From contig NZ_CAMLFY010000002.1 in NCBI RefSeq assembly GCF_946479415.1, positions 1-64,000 of the forward strand: DNA of 64,000 bases, written 5' to 3'. The position numbers were made by a program, and so were the translations under genes. The notes under the pieces were generated by a model that was given only the letters and a program-made list of their open reading frames with translations, had not been told where the DNA came from and made no database searches. Shown here one piece after another: positions 54,120 through 63,156 of the stretch. The number at the start of each line of letters is the position of its first letter. The stretch's first letter is position 1. This stretch comes from an uncultured Shinella sp. GTDB lineage: Bacteria > Pseudomonadota > Alphaproteobacteria > Rhizobiales > Rhizobiaceae.

Positions 54120-56428
54120 GCGGCCTCGCGCTTGCGGAACGTCACCATGATCGACTTGGAGGTGGGCGTATCGCTCTCCTCCCCGGCGCTGCCGAGCGGC
54201 ACCAGCACATTCAATTCGGGATAATAACCGGCGATACTGCCGCGCGGAATGTCATAGGGCACGAAGCGGAAATCGGGCGCGATGCGCTCGATCCCGTCGT
54301 CATGCTCGCCGACGATGTCCACGCGCTCACCTGCCACCGCGCCGAGCGCCTTCAAATCATCGGGATGGACGAAGACGACCTGCCGCTCGCCATAGACACC
54401 GCGATATCGATCATTGAGGCCGTAGACGGTGGTATTGTACTGATCGTGCGAACGAAACGTCTGGAGTGCGAAACGCCCACCGCCGCGTTTGGCCCGTTGA
54501 TGCACGGTTTCCTCCGGCAGCGGGCCGGAAAAGAAAGTCGCCTTGCCGGCAGGCGTGTCCCACTCGCGGTTGGCGGCCGTGTTGCGCAGATGAAAGCCCC
54601 GCGGCTTGCGCAAGCGCTTGTTGAAATCCTCAAATCCCGGAATCGTCGCCTCGATATGATCGCGGATGCGATCGTAATCGTCGGCGAGCGCCTCCCAGTC
54701 GATGGTGCCGTTGCCGACGGTCGCCTGAGCGATACCCGCGATGATAGCCACTTCGGAGAGGAGATGCGGCGAGGCCGGGCGGTTGATGCCGGCGGAGCCA
54801 TGCACCATGCTCATGGAATCCTCGACGCTGATCAACTGCGAATTGCCGGCCGAATTGAGGTCCATCTCCGTGCGGCCGAGGCAGGGCAGGATGAACGACG
54901 TCTCGCCCGGCATCAGATGCGAATGGTTCGGCTTGGTGGCGATGTTCACAGTCAGCTTCAACCGGCGCAGCGCCTGTTCCACAAGCGCGCTGTCCGGCGT
55001 CGCACGGGCGAAATTGCCGCCCAGCCCGATGAACACATCCGCCGTGCCATCCAGCATCGCGCCGATCGCGGCGAGAACATTGTGCCCGTCCTTGCGCGGC
55101 ATGGGCACGCCGAGCCGCTTTTCCAGCGCGTCGAGGAAGGCGGCCGGCGGCTTTTCGTTGATGCCGACGGTGCGGTCGCCCTGCACGTTGGAATGACCGC
55201 GCACCGGGCAGAGACCGGCTCCGGGGCGGCCGATATTGCCGCGCAGCAGCATGAAATTGGTGATCTCGCGGATCGTCGCGACGGAATGCAGATGCTGTGT
55301 CACGCCCATCGCCCAGGTGCAGATCACGCGTTCCGCATTCCTATAGACATCGGCGGCCCGCTCGATCTCGGCCCGCGTCAGACCGGACTGGTCTTCGATC
55401 GCGGCCCAGTCCGTCGCGTCCACGGCGGCACGGTAATCGGCAAAGCCGGCGCAATGCTCGGCGAGAAAAGCGTGGTCGAGCACCGGCGGCAGGCCCATTG
55501 CCGCCGCTGCATCCTCGGCGGCAAATACCGCCTTCGCCATGCCGCGCACCGCCGCCATGTCGCCGCCGAGCTGCGGCTGGAAGTAGTGGCTGGCAATGTC
55601 GGTCGAGCCACCGCGCAGCATCTCGATCTTGTCCTGCGGATCGGAGAACCGTTCCAGACCGCGCTCGCGGATCGGATTGAAGACGACGATGCGCGCGCCA
55701 CGCAGCGCCGCACGGCGCAGGTCGCCCAGCATGCGCGGATGGTTGGTGCCGGGGTTCTGGCCGATCACGAAGATCGCATCCGCCTCCTCGAAATCTTCCA
55801 GCAGAACCGTGCCCTTGCCGACGCCGACAGACTGGCGCAGGCCCACGCCGCTCGCCTCGTGGCACATGTTCGAGCAATCGGGAAAATTGTTGGTGCCGTA
55901 GAGACGAACGAAGAGCTGGTAGAGATAGGCCGCCTCGTTGCTGGCGCGGCCGGAGGTGTAGAATTCGGCACGGTCGGGATTGTCTAAGCTTTTGAGGATC
56001 CCGCCGATTTCGGCGAAGGCATCCGCCCAGGTGACAGGCAGGTATTTGTCGCTTGCCGCATCGTAACGCATCGGATGCGTCAGCCGGCCGTGCAGCTCCA
56101 GCTCATAGTCCGTCAGCTTGCGCAGTTCCGACACGCTATGCGCGGCGAAGAAGGCCGGCGAGGCACGTTTTTCCGTCGCCTCCCAGGCCACGGCCTTCAC
56201 GCCGTTCTCGCAGAACTCGAAAGACGAGCCATGTTCCGGATCGCCCCAGGCGCAGCCGGGGCAATCGAAGCCGTCGGGCTGGTTTGCCTTGAGCAGGGTG
56301 CGCGCGCCGGAGATCGGCATGCCGCTTTGCAGAAGCTGCTTGCCGCAACTCTTCAACGCCCCCCAGCCGCCGGCCGCGGAGGATTTCTTGCCGATAAAAG
56401 GTGTGTTCATGCCTCCTGTATTTGCCAT
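54116..56428 (-). CDS. FdhF/YdeP-family molybdopterin oxidoreductase
   Basis: 770 residues from the ATG at 56428; the alternative ATG at 56410 has an AGGAGG too close to it. CPGCAWGDPEHGSSFEFCENG near residue 56 carries a Cys pattern of this family. Molybdopterin-binding segments include SNMCHEASG, GQNPGTNHPR, WAMGVTQHLHSV, GHSNVQGDRT and the C-terminal PEETVHQRAKRG. YdeP in E. coli contributes to acid resistance; the true substrate is unknown. No fdhD sulfurtransferase gene is adjacent, so it would need to be supplied elsewhere. Confidence 0.85.
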   Translation of the reverse strand: MANTGGMNTPFIGKKSSAAGGWGALKSCGKQLLQSGMPISGARTLLKANQPDGFDCPGCAWGDPEHGSSFEFCENGVKAVAWEATEKRASPAFFAAHSVSELRKLTDYELELHGRLTHPMRYDAASDKYLPVTWADAFAEIGGILKSLDNPDRAEFYTSGRASNEAAYLYQLFVRLYGTNNFPDCSNMCHEASGVGLRQSVGVGKGTVLLEDFEEADAIFVIGQNPGTNHPRMLGDLRRAALRGARIVVFNPIRERGLERFSDPQDKIEMLRGGSTDIASHYFQPQLGGDMAAVRGMAKAVFAAEDAAAAMGLPPVLDHAFLAEHCAGFADYRAAVDATDWAAIEDQSGLTRAEIERAADVYRNAERVICTWAMGVTQHLHSVATIREITNFMLLRGNIGRPGAGLCPVRGHSNVQGDRTVGINEKPPAAFLDALEKRLGVPMPRKDGHNVLAAIGAMLDGTADVFIGLGGNFARATPDSALVEQALRRLKLTVNIATKPNHSHLMPGETSFILPCLGRTEMDLNSAGNSQLISVEDSMSMVHGSAGINRPASPHLLSEVAIIAGIAQATVGNGTIDWEALADDYDRIRDHIEATIPGFEDFNKRLRKPRGFHLRNTAANREWDTPAGKATFFSGPLPEETVHQRAKRGGGRFALQTFRSHDQYNTTVYGLNDRYRGVYGERQVVFVHPDDLKALGAVAGERVDIVGEHDDGIERIAPDFRFVPYDIPRGSIAGYYPELNVLVPLGSAGEESDTPTSKSIMVTFRKREAA

Positions 56429-56494
56429 CCAGCCGCACGTATCAAGGGGATGGTTCGTATGGCTTGATAGAAAACAACTATCGAAACCACGGGA

Positions 56495-56914
56495 TCAGAC
56501 AGCCGCGCGCATGGCGCCAGCTATGAGCGCGGCATCAGCGGGCTCGATTTGGAAGAGACCGAAGCGCAGCTGATAGCCCCAATTGCCGGTTCGTGTGAAC
56601 GCAAGCCGGCCGAGGAGCGGACGGATCGGCACGTCCGCCGCCGGCCACCAGTCGATATCGCGCCGCCAGGGCACGAAGCCCGCCGGCATCACCGCCCGAT
56701 AAGGATCACGATCGACGACGGTGCCGATCGCCGTGAAGGCCTGCAGCCGGTCTTTGCCGCGGATGGTTTCAGCGGGCGAATAATAGATGACGGTGTCGCC
56801 GGGAGCGGTTCGCCGCAGCGGACCGCTCTTGCCGTGACAGACCTGCATGAAGCCCTGCGCATGTCCGATACGCACATGCTCGGCGGAGGCGACGGCGATC
56901 CAGGCACACGCCAC
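56495..56914 (-). CDS. EVE domain protein (UPF0310)
   Basis: 139 residues of the UPF0310/EVE family: [60 protein letters not shown] and [12 protein letters not shown]. The PUA-like EVE domain binds modified nucleobases. It begins three bases from the VOC gene on the same strand, so they are probably co-transcribed. Confidence 0.85.
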   Translation of the reverse strand: MACAWIAVASAEHVRIGHAQGFMQVCHGKSGPLRRTAPGDTVIYYSPAETIRGKDRLQAFTAIGTVVDRDPYRAVMPAGFVPWRRDIDWWPAADVPIRPLLGRLAFTRTGNWGYQLRFGLFQIEPADAALIAGAMRAAV

Positions 56915-56917
56915 GGC

Positions 56918-57286
56918 TCAGCCGCCGTCCGTGACGGTGTAGACGCGCAGGCGATGGCCATCGGGATCGGTGGCAAGGAAGCTGCGGCCGAAATCCAGCT
57001 CCGTCGGCGCCATCAGGATAGTGGCGCCATTGGCGCGCCATTCGGCATGCCATTGATCGACCTCGGCGGCATTATCGACCTTGAAGCCGATCTCCGATCC
57101 GCCGCCTGAAACCGAAGGCGCCGGCGCGACGCCCTCCCTGGCCCAGAGCCCGAGGCCAAGGCCGGATTTCAGGACGAAGATCGCAAAGGTCGGGCTTGCC
57201 TCCACCGGCCTCTGGCCGAGAATACGCTCATAGTAGCGGGCGCTCGCCGCCACATCGGCTACGTAGAGAAGAATGCTGTTGGACAT
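56918..57286 (-). CDS. VOC family (glyoxalase-like) protein
   Basis: 122 residues, one vicinal oxygen chelate domain: LLYVADVAASARYYERILGQ, GSEIGFKVDNAAEVDQWHAE and FLATDPDGHRLRVYTV at the C-terminus. These are small binding proteins or enzymes, often for resistance to reactive aldehydes or antibiotics. It follows a WYL regulator gene on the same strand; the operator-like repeat at 57,329-57,353 lies 43 bases upstream. Confidence 0.85.
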   Translation of the reverse strand: MSNSILLYVADVAASARYYERILGQRPVEASPTFAIFVLKSGLGLGLWAREGVAPAPSVSGGGSEIGFKVDNAAEVDQWHAEWRANGATILMAPTELDFGRSFLATDPDGHRLRVYTVTDGG

Positions 57287-57328
57287 GTTGTTCTCCTGTC
57301 TTGCTTGGATAGGAGAAAACTAACACCC

Positions 57329-57353
57329 GATGCTGTCAGTTTCTGGCAGCATC
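57329..57353. promoter_or_regulatory. inverted repeat upstream of VOC gene, candidate WYL operator
   Basis: GATGCTGTCAG (57329-57339) and CTGGCAGCATC (57343-57353) form an eleven-base repeat with one mismatch and a TTT spacer. It overlaps the regulator's stop codon and is 43 bases upstream of the VOC start. A related core, CTGCC-N10-GGCAG, appears upstream of the regulator itself. Confidence 0.55.
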
Positions 57354-58047
57354 ATGCACCGCGGATCGGAATTCCTTCCTCCGCCCGCCACGCCTGCAGC
57401 ATGGCCTGCCGCCGCTTTGGATAACGCACATCCAGGAGGTCTACCGTCTCGATCCGGTCGGTGCGAAAATGGCGGAAGCTTTCCCGCAGCTCGCACCAGC
57501 CGATGACCACGCGGGCATGATCGAAGAAGGAGAGCGCGAAGGGCCAGATGATGCGTGTCGAAGCGTCCCCGGCACCGCTGCGATAGGTGATCGAAAGCTT
57601 GCGCTCCATACGGATCGCCTTGCGCAGCAGCGCGACATCGATGCTGTCATCGGGCAGTTTTGCGCCCGGCCCGACGAGCAGCGGCGACGTATCCAGTTCA
57701 TTGCGCAGGTCGGCGGGCAGTACGGCGGCAATCCTTGCCAGCGCATTGCGGGCAGCACCGCTGAGATGGCTGTCCGCCCGGTCGGCGACCCAGCGTGTGC
57801 CCAGCACCAGCGCCTCGATCTCCTCAGCGGAAAACATGAGAGGCGGCAGCAGAAAGCCGGGTTTCAGCACATAGCCGATCCCCGGCTCCCCCTCGATATC
57901 GGCACCCTGCGCCTGAAGGCTGGCAATATCGCGATAGAGTGTGCGCAGGCTGACGCCCGTCTCCTGCGCCAGAGCCTTGCCGCTGACCGGCCGGCGATGG
58001 CGGCGCAGGGCTTGCAGGAGATCGAAAAGGCGCTCGGATCTGGACAT
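57352..58047 (-). CDS. YafY-type helix-turn-helix/WYL regulator
   Basis: 231 residues. N-terminal HTH_11 (about residues 1-58, with KALAQETGVSLRTLYRDIAS), then a WYL domain (about 140-215: KLSITYRSGAGDASTRIIWP and FDHARVVIGWCELRESFRHF). Regulators of this type sit next to VOC-family genes and respond to small ligands. Two inverted repeats at 57,329-57,353 and 58,070-58,089 share a core and are candidate sites. Confidence 0.9.
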   Translation of the reverse strand: MSRSERLFDLLQALRRHRRPVSGKALAQETGVSLRTLYRDIASLQAQGADIEGEPGIGYVLKPGFLLPPLMFSAEEIEALVLGTRWVADRADSHLSGAARNALARIAAVLPADLRNELDTSPLLVGPGAKLPDDSIDVALLRKAIRMERKLSITYRSGAGDASTRIIWPFALSFFDHARVVIGWCELRESFRHFRTDRIETVDLLDVRYPKRRQAMLQAWRAEEGIPIRGA

Positions 58048-58056
58048 GGCATCAGC

Positions 58057-58105
58057 CTATAGAAGACACCTGCCGTCAGAAAGTGGCAGCGGGCGTCTTC
58101 TATAG
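58057..58105. repeat. long inverted repeat with nested stem between regulator genes
   Basis: CTATAGAAGAC (58057-58067) and GTCTTCTATAG (58095-58105) are perfect eleven-base arms, enclosing CTGCC (58070-58074) and GGCAG (58085-58089). The inner part resembles the VOC-upstream repeat, so it may be the autoregulatory WYL site; the outer arms would make a strong hairpin. Confidence 0.6.
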
Positions 58106-58149
58106 ATTCAGATCGAGTCGTCATGCACGATGGCCGTGCACAGGCGCCA

Positions 58150-59364
58150 TCATTGGGCGGCATCGGCAAGCGTAACGGTGCTGGCCGGCGGAAGCGAAAT
58201 GCGGCTATCGGGCGTATCGGCGCCGAACAGCGTGTTGTGCAGATGGCCAAGCCCGATGGCGGCAGCGCCGACCAGCGCGGCACGCGCGCCGAGCGCGCTT
58301 GCCTCGACATCGATCGGATAGGGAAAGCACTGCGGCAGGAAGATTTTCACCCGCTCCAGCATTTCCGGACGCAGGCCGATGGAGCCGCCGAGGATGACCT
58401 TCTGCGGGTTGGCGATGACGGCGATGGCGCCGATGCCGCGCGACAGCAGGCGCGCCGTATCGTCAAGCACCTTCAGCGCATCGGCATCGCCTTCGGTGGC
58501 GAGATCGAAGATCGCCGGCACCGACAGCGTCTTGCCGCTTGCCGCGCGAAACCGGTCGATGATGCCGGCCGAGGCGACGACGCGTTCGAAGGCGCCGTAA
58601 TGCAGGGATTCGGGCTCGAAGGGATCGGCGCCGAAGGGCAGGAAGCCGAGTTCGCCCGCCACATGGCTGGCACCCCGCACCAGATTGCCGCCGACCATCA
58701 AGCCGCCGCCGATACCCGTGCCGAGCGCGATATAGGCGAGATTGTCGATGCCCTGCCCCTGCCCCAGCCAGTTCTCGCCGAGCACCGCGAGATTGACGTC
58801 GTTTTCCAGCATGACATCGAAGCCGAACCCCTCTTCGAAGGCAGCGGCGACGTTCATCGTGTCGAGGCCGGGAATGTTCGGCGCAAGCAGGATGCGACCG
58901 GTCTTATCGTCAGGCGCACCGGGCGCGCCGATCACGGCAAGCCGGATGCGTTCGCGGGCAATGCCTTGGCGGTCGGCGGCGCGAAAACACATATTGACGA
59001 TCTGGTCGACCACCGCCTGTCCGCCGCGCGGATCGGTCGGCGCGACATCCTCGGCGAAAACCTGGCAGGTGAGGTCGGCGATGGCGACGCGCACCTTGGT
59101 GCCGCCGAGATCGACCGCGGCGATATAGGCGGCATCCGGCACCAGCTCATAGGTCACGGCGGTGCGGCCGACATGGCCGCTGGTGCGCCCGGTCTCGCGC
59201 ACCCAGCCCTCGATTTCGAGCTGGCGCACGATTTCCGAGATCGTCTGCTTGGAAAGGCCCGTCTGCTTGGAGATCGAAGCCCGCGAGATGGGACCGCCCT
59301 GCACGATCGTCTCCATGACCGCCCGCTGGGAGAATTTCCGGGATATCCGAAGGGCCTCGCTCAT
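58150..59364 (-). CDS. ROK-family transcriptional repressor
   Basis: 404 residues from the ATG at 59364, which has a GAGGCGG site; a TTG at 59388 is the alternative. Winged helix-turn-helix at about 15-65 (PISRASISKQTGLSKQTISE), then the ROK kinase-like domain with AVDLGGTKVRVAIADL, LENDVNLAVLGE and ALGTGIGGGLMVGG. The ROK zinc motif after the GHV-like HVAGELGFLPFG is altered: no CxCGxxGC is seen. This suits a sugar- or sugar-phosphate-binding repressor for the importer on the opposite strand. Confidence 0.85.
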   Translation of the reverse strand: MSEALRISRKFSQRAVMETIVQGGPISRASISKQTGLSKQTISEIVRQLEIEGWVRETGRTSGHVGRTAVTYELVPDAAYIAAVDLGGTKVRVAIADLTCQVFAEDVAPTDPRGGQAVVDQIVNMCFRAADRQGIARERIRLAVIGAPGAPDDKTGRILLAPNIPGLDTMNVAAAFEEGFGFDVMLENDVNLAVLGENWLGQGQGIDNLAYIALGTGIGGGLMVGGNLVRGASHVAGELGFLPFGADPFEPESLHYGAFERVVASAGIIDRFRAASGKTLSVPAIFDLATEGDADALKVLDDTARLLSRGIGAIAVIANPQKVILGGSIGLRPEMLERVKIFLPQCFPYPIDVEASALGARAALVGAAAIGLGHLHNTLFGADTPDSRISLPPASTVTLADAAQ

Positions 59365-59375
59365 ATCCGCCTCGA

Positions 59376-59400
59376 TTAATTCGTTCAATAGCCGAACTAA
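59376..59400. promoter_or_regulatory. candidate ROK operator
   Basis: TTAATTCG (59376-59383) and CGAACTAA (59393-59400) form an imperfect eight-base inverted repeat with nine bases between, directly upstream of the regulator. It has the TTA...TAA shape of NagC/Mlc-type sites. The remaining gap to 59,561 is AT-rich and holds the importer promoter. Confidence 0.45.
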
Positions 59401-59561
59401 ATATCGGATTTTGATTTTCCGTCAAGAGTGGTGCCGAAAATCGGCCGTCGACGAACCTCCAAACAAATTTTTCACACCCCGATTGACGGATGCTCAAAAA
59501 TAAGCCTTTGATTAAATCAAATTGATTGACTCTTAAAAACGAGAGCGAAAAGGGGAATGAA

Positions 59562-61262
59562 ATGCCAATCAATACAAAGGATTATCTGTCCATGACGCGG
59601 CGGGCGCTGCTTCTGTCGGCGGCGGCGATGAGCACCGCACTGATGGCCGGCGGGGCTTTCGCGACGTCGGCGAGAGCCGAGGCCGTGCTCACCATGCACA
59701 TCGAGGAACAGACGAGCTGGGTGCAGAATTTCAACCCGTTCGATCTCGGCGGACGCCGCCAGAGCACGATGGATTTCATCTACGAACCGCTGGTCATCTT
59801 CAATCCCGACGACGGCGGCAAGCCGGTCTTCCGCCTTGCCACGGACTTCAAGTTTTCCGACGACATGCAGTCGATCACCTACACGATGCGGCACGACGTC
59901 AAATGGTCCGACGGCCAGCCGCTGACCTCGGCGGACGTCAAATACACGCTCGACCTGATGCTGAAGAACCCGGCCCTCGACACCGCCGGCGTCGGCGAGA
60001 CCATCGCCTCCGTCGAGACACCTTCGCCGACCGAGGTAGTCATCCACCTCAAGGGGGTCAACAGCCAGTTCCCGGAATCGCTCTCCGACCTGGCGGTCGT
60101 GCCCGAGCATATCTGGAAGGATGTCAGCGATCCTGTCGCCTTCAAGAACGAAAAGCCCGTCGGCTCCGGCCCGATGACAGAGATCCGCCGGTTTACGCCG
60201 CAGGTCTATGAGCAGTGCCGCAACCCCAACTACTGGGATGCCGCCTCGCTGCATGTCGATTGCCTGAAGCTGCCGCAGATCGCCGGCAACGACCAGATGC
60301 TGGCGCTGCTGCCAGAAGGCAATCTCGACTGGATCGGCTCCTTCCTGCCGGAAATCGACAAGACCTTCGTGGCGCTCGACCCCGAGCATAACGGTTACTG
60401 GCAGCCGCCGGCCGAAACCGTCGCTTTCCAGATGAACCTGAAGAGCAGCGACGAGGCGAAGAAGGAAGCCTTCGACGACCTGAATTTCCGTCGCGCGTTC
60501 AGCCTTGCCATGGACCGCACCGCCATGGTCGATATCGCAAGCTTCGGCTATCCCAAGGTGAACCTGCATGCCAGCGGCCTGCCGCCGCGTTTCGAGGCCT
60601 GGCGTAACCCGGAAGCGGAGGGCGCCAAGGACGAATGGATGACCTTCGACGTCGAAAAGGCCAACACGCTGCTCGACGAGGCCGGTTACGCCAAGGGCGA
60701 CGACGGCATGCGCAAGACGAAGAGCGGCAAGCCGCTTGCCTTCACCATCATCATCCCGAACGGCTGGACCGACTGGATCGACACCGCGCAGATCGCCGCC
60801 GAAGGCCTGCGCGCCGCCGGCCTCAACGCCTCGGTCGCGACGCCGGAATACGAACAGTGGCAGAAGCAATTGCTCGAAGGAAGCTTCGACGTGGCGTTCC
60901 AGTCGCGTGCCGACGGCTCGACGCCGTTCCGCGGCTACTACCAGTCGATGTCGACCGCCTTTGCCGGCCGCATCACCACCGCACCGTCGCGCTATTCCAA
61001 TCCGAAGCTCGACGCCCTGTTCGATGCCTATCGCAAGGTGACGACGGACGCGGAGCACAAGAAGCTGTTCAACGACATCCAGGTGATCGTCGCCGACGAC
61101 CTGCCGATGGTTCCGATCTTCAACGGCCCGACCTGGTTCCAGTATTCCACCAAGCGCTTCACCGGCTGGGTGACGGACAAGGAACCCGTCATGAACCCGG
61201 AGAACCATGACAACAACCGCATGCGCCTCGTGCACCTGCTCCGCCTGAAGCCGGTGGAATAA
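59562..61262 (+). CDS. family 5 ABC binding protein (peptide/oligosaccharide type)
   Basis: 566 residues from the ATG at 59562 after AGGGGAATG. Twin-arginine-like leader MTRRALLLSAAAMSTALMAG suggests Tat or Sec export. Family 5 fold: TSWVQNFNPFDLGGRRQSTM, ITYTMRHDVKWSDGQPLTSA, ADVKYTLDLML. Members with ROK regulators often take oligosaccharides rather than peptides, so a glycan substrate is plausible. First gene of the plus-strand importer operon. Confidence 0.9.
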   Translation: MPINTKDYLSMTRRALLLSAAAMSTALMAGGAFATSARAEAVLTMHIEEQTSWVQNFNPFDLGGRRQSTMDFIYEPLVIFNPDDGGKPVFRLATDFKFSDDMQSITYTMRHDVKWSDGQPLTSADVKYTLDLMLKNPALDTAGVGETIASVETPSPTEVVIHLKGVNSQFPESLSDLAVVPEHIWKDVSDPVAFKNEKPVGSGPMTEIRRFTPQVYEQCRNPNYWDAASLHVDCLKLPQIAGNDQMLALLPEGNLDWIGSFLPEIDKTFVALDPEHNGYWQPPAETVAFQMNLKSSDEAKKEAFDDLNFRRAFSLAMDRTAMVDIASFGYPKVNLHASGLPPRFEAWRNPEAEGAKDEWMTFDVEKANTLLDEAGYAKGDDGMRKTKSGKPLAFTIIIPNGWTDWIDTAQIAAEGLRAAGLNASVATPEYEQWQKQLLEGSFDVAFQSRADGSTPFRGYYQSMSTAFAGRITTAPSRYSNPKLDALFDAYRKVTTDAEHKKLFNDIQVIVADDLPMVPIFNGPTWFQYSTKRFTGWVTDKEPVMNPENHDNNRMRLVHLLRLKPVE

Positions 61263-61276
61263 GGCAGGATCACGGG

Positions 61277-62260
61277 ATGTACATCTCCTCACGGCGCCTC
61301 GGCGTCTATGCGGTGGCGCTCGGCTTTGCGATCGTCATGAACTTCACGGTCCCCCGGCTCATGCCGGGGTCCCCCGTCGATGCGATGATCGCCCAGCTCG
61401 GTCCCCGCGCGACGCCTGCCGCCGTCGAGGCGATCAAGGCCAGGTTCGGCGCCGTCGAGGCGCCGCTCGCCGCCCAGTTCCTCGATTATCTCAAGGGACT
61501 GGCAACGCTCGATCTCGGCGTCTCCGTCAAATATTATCCGCAGACCGTGACCGAGGTTCTCGCCCGCTCGACGCTCTGGACGCTGTTCCTCGTCGTGACG
61601 GCGATCACCTTCTCGCTCGTCGTCGGCACGCTCATCGGCGCCATCGCCGCCTGGCGGCGCGGCGGACGGTTCGACACGGTCGTCTCGCCGTTTTCGGTGG
61701 TCATGATCGCCGTGCCGCCGGTCATCATCGCGTTGACGGCGCTCTTCATCTTCGGCGTGTCACTGCGCTGGTTCCCGGTCGGCTATGCCTATGATCCGAG
61801 CCTCGATCCCGGCATCAACTTCACCTTCGCCGGCAGCGTCTTCTACCACGCCATCCTGCCCGTGCTGACGCTCTCGCCCTATCTCATCGGCGAGTTCCAG
61901 ACGACCATGCGCTCCTCGATGATCTCCGTGCTCGGCGAGGACTATGTCACGATGGGCCGTGCCAAGGGACTGACGGCAGCGACCGTCATGCTCGGCTACG
62001 GCGCGCGCAACGCCATGCTGCCGGTGCTGACCAACCTCGCCTTGATGCTGGGCGCCGTCTTCGGCGGCTCCATCGTCACCGAGATCGTCTTCAACTATCC
62101 GGGCCTCGGCCTCACCCTCTTCACCGCGAGCGTGGCGCGCGACTATCCCGTCATCCAGGGCCAGCTGCTCTTGATGACGCTTGCCACGCTCGGCGCCAAT
62201 CTTCTCGTCGATATCATCTACGGCGTCATCGACCCGAGACTGAAGGACGGTTCCGCATGA
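61277..62260 (+). CDS. Dpp/Opp-type ABC permease 1 (DppB type)
   Basis: 327 residues, six segments. FAIVMNFTVPRLMPGSPVDA at the N-terminus and the coupling loop EDYVTMGRAKGLTAATVMLG YGARNAMLP. Follows the binding protein by 14 bases and overlaps the next permease by ATGA. Confidence 0.9.
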   Translation: MYISSRRLGVYAVALGFAIVMNFTVPRLMPGSPVDAMIAQLGPRATPAAVEAIKARFGAVEAPLAAQFLDYLKGLATLDLGVSVKYYPQTVTEVLARSTLWTLFLVVTAITFSLVVGTLIGAIAAWRRGGRFDTVVSPFSVVMIAVPPVIIALTALFIFGVSLRWFPVGYAYDPSLDPGINFTFAGSVFYHAILPVLTLSPYLIGEFQTTMRSSMISVLGEDYVTMGRAKGLTAATVMLGYGARNAMLPVLTNLALMLGAVFGGSIVTEIVFNYPGLGLTLFTASVARDYPVIQGQLLLMTLATLGANLLVDIIYGVIDPRLKDGSA

Positions 62261-63156
62261 TATCAAGCCTGAAAATCCTCCTCCAGCAGAAAAAGGCCGT
62301 CGCCGGCCTGATCATCATCGTGACGCTGTGCCTGATGGCGCTTTTCGCACCCATCATCGCGCCCGGCGCGCCGAGTGCGCGTGTCGGCCGTTCGCACCAG
62401 CCGCCGACCGTCGAGCATGTCTTCGGCACGACGAAGATGGGCCGCGACGTCTATACCCAGTTCGTCTGGGGTTCACGCACCTCGCTCGCAGTCGGCTTCG
62501 CGACGGGCATCGCCATCACCGTCATCGGCACGGCCATCGGCCTGATCGCCGGCTATGCCGGCGGGCGGACCGACGCCGCACTCGACCTCGCGACCAATGC
62601 GGTGCTCGTCATCCCGAACATACCGCTTCTGATCCTGCTCGCCTCCTTTGCCGGCACCGTCGGGCCACTCGCCATCATGGCGATCATCGCGCTGACCTCC
62701 TGGCCGTGGGGGGCGCGCATGACCCGCACGCAGACCATGGCGCTGCGCAACCGCGATTTCGTCACCGCCGCGCGCATGATCGGCGAGCCGGCCTGGCGCG
62801 TGCTCTTCGTCGAGCTCCTGCCCAATCTTCTGCCGCTGATCGGCATCAATCTCGTCGGCAGCATCATTTACGCCGTCGTCGCCCAGACGACGCTCGAATA
62901 TCTCGGCTTCGGCGATCCCTTGCAGGTGACCTGGGGCACGATGCTCTACAATGCGCAGAATTCCTCGGCGATCATCCTCGGCGCCTGGTGGGATATCGGC
63001 GCGCCCGCCGCCGGCATCGCGCTGATCGGGCTCGGCCTGGCGCTCGTCAACTTCACCTTCGACGAGATCGCCAATCCGCAGCTGCGCTCCGGCCCGGCGC
63101 TGACCCGCTGGCTGCGCCTCAACCGCCAGCGCAACCGAAGCCTTGGAGGCGCATAA
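62257..63156 (+). CDS. Dpp/Opp-type ABC permease 2 (DppC type)
   Basis: 299 residues starting within the previous stop. FGTTKMGRDVYTQFVWGSRT is the DppC-type segment, followed by six hydrophobic segments and coupling loop RDFVTAARMIGEPAWRVLFV. Its stop overlaps the ATPase start (TAATG). Confidence 0.9.
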   Translation: MISSLKILLQQKKAVAGLIIIVTLCLMALFAPIIAPGAPSARVGRSHQPPTVEHVFGTTKMGRDVYTQFVWGSRTSLAVGFATGIAITVIGTAIGLIAGYAGGRTDAALDLATNAVLVIPNIPLLILLASFAGTVGPLAIMAIIALTSWPWGARMTRTQTMALRNRDFVTAARMIGEPAWRVLFVELLPNLLPLIGINLVGSIIYAVVAQTTLEYLGFGDPLQVTWGTMLYNAQNSSAIILGAWWDIGAPAAGIALIGLGLALVNFTFDEIANPQLRSGPALTRWLRLNRQRNRSLGGA

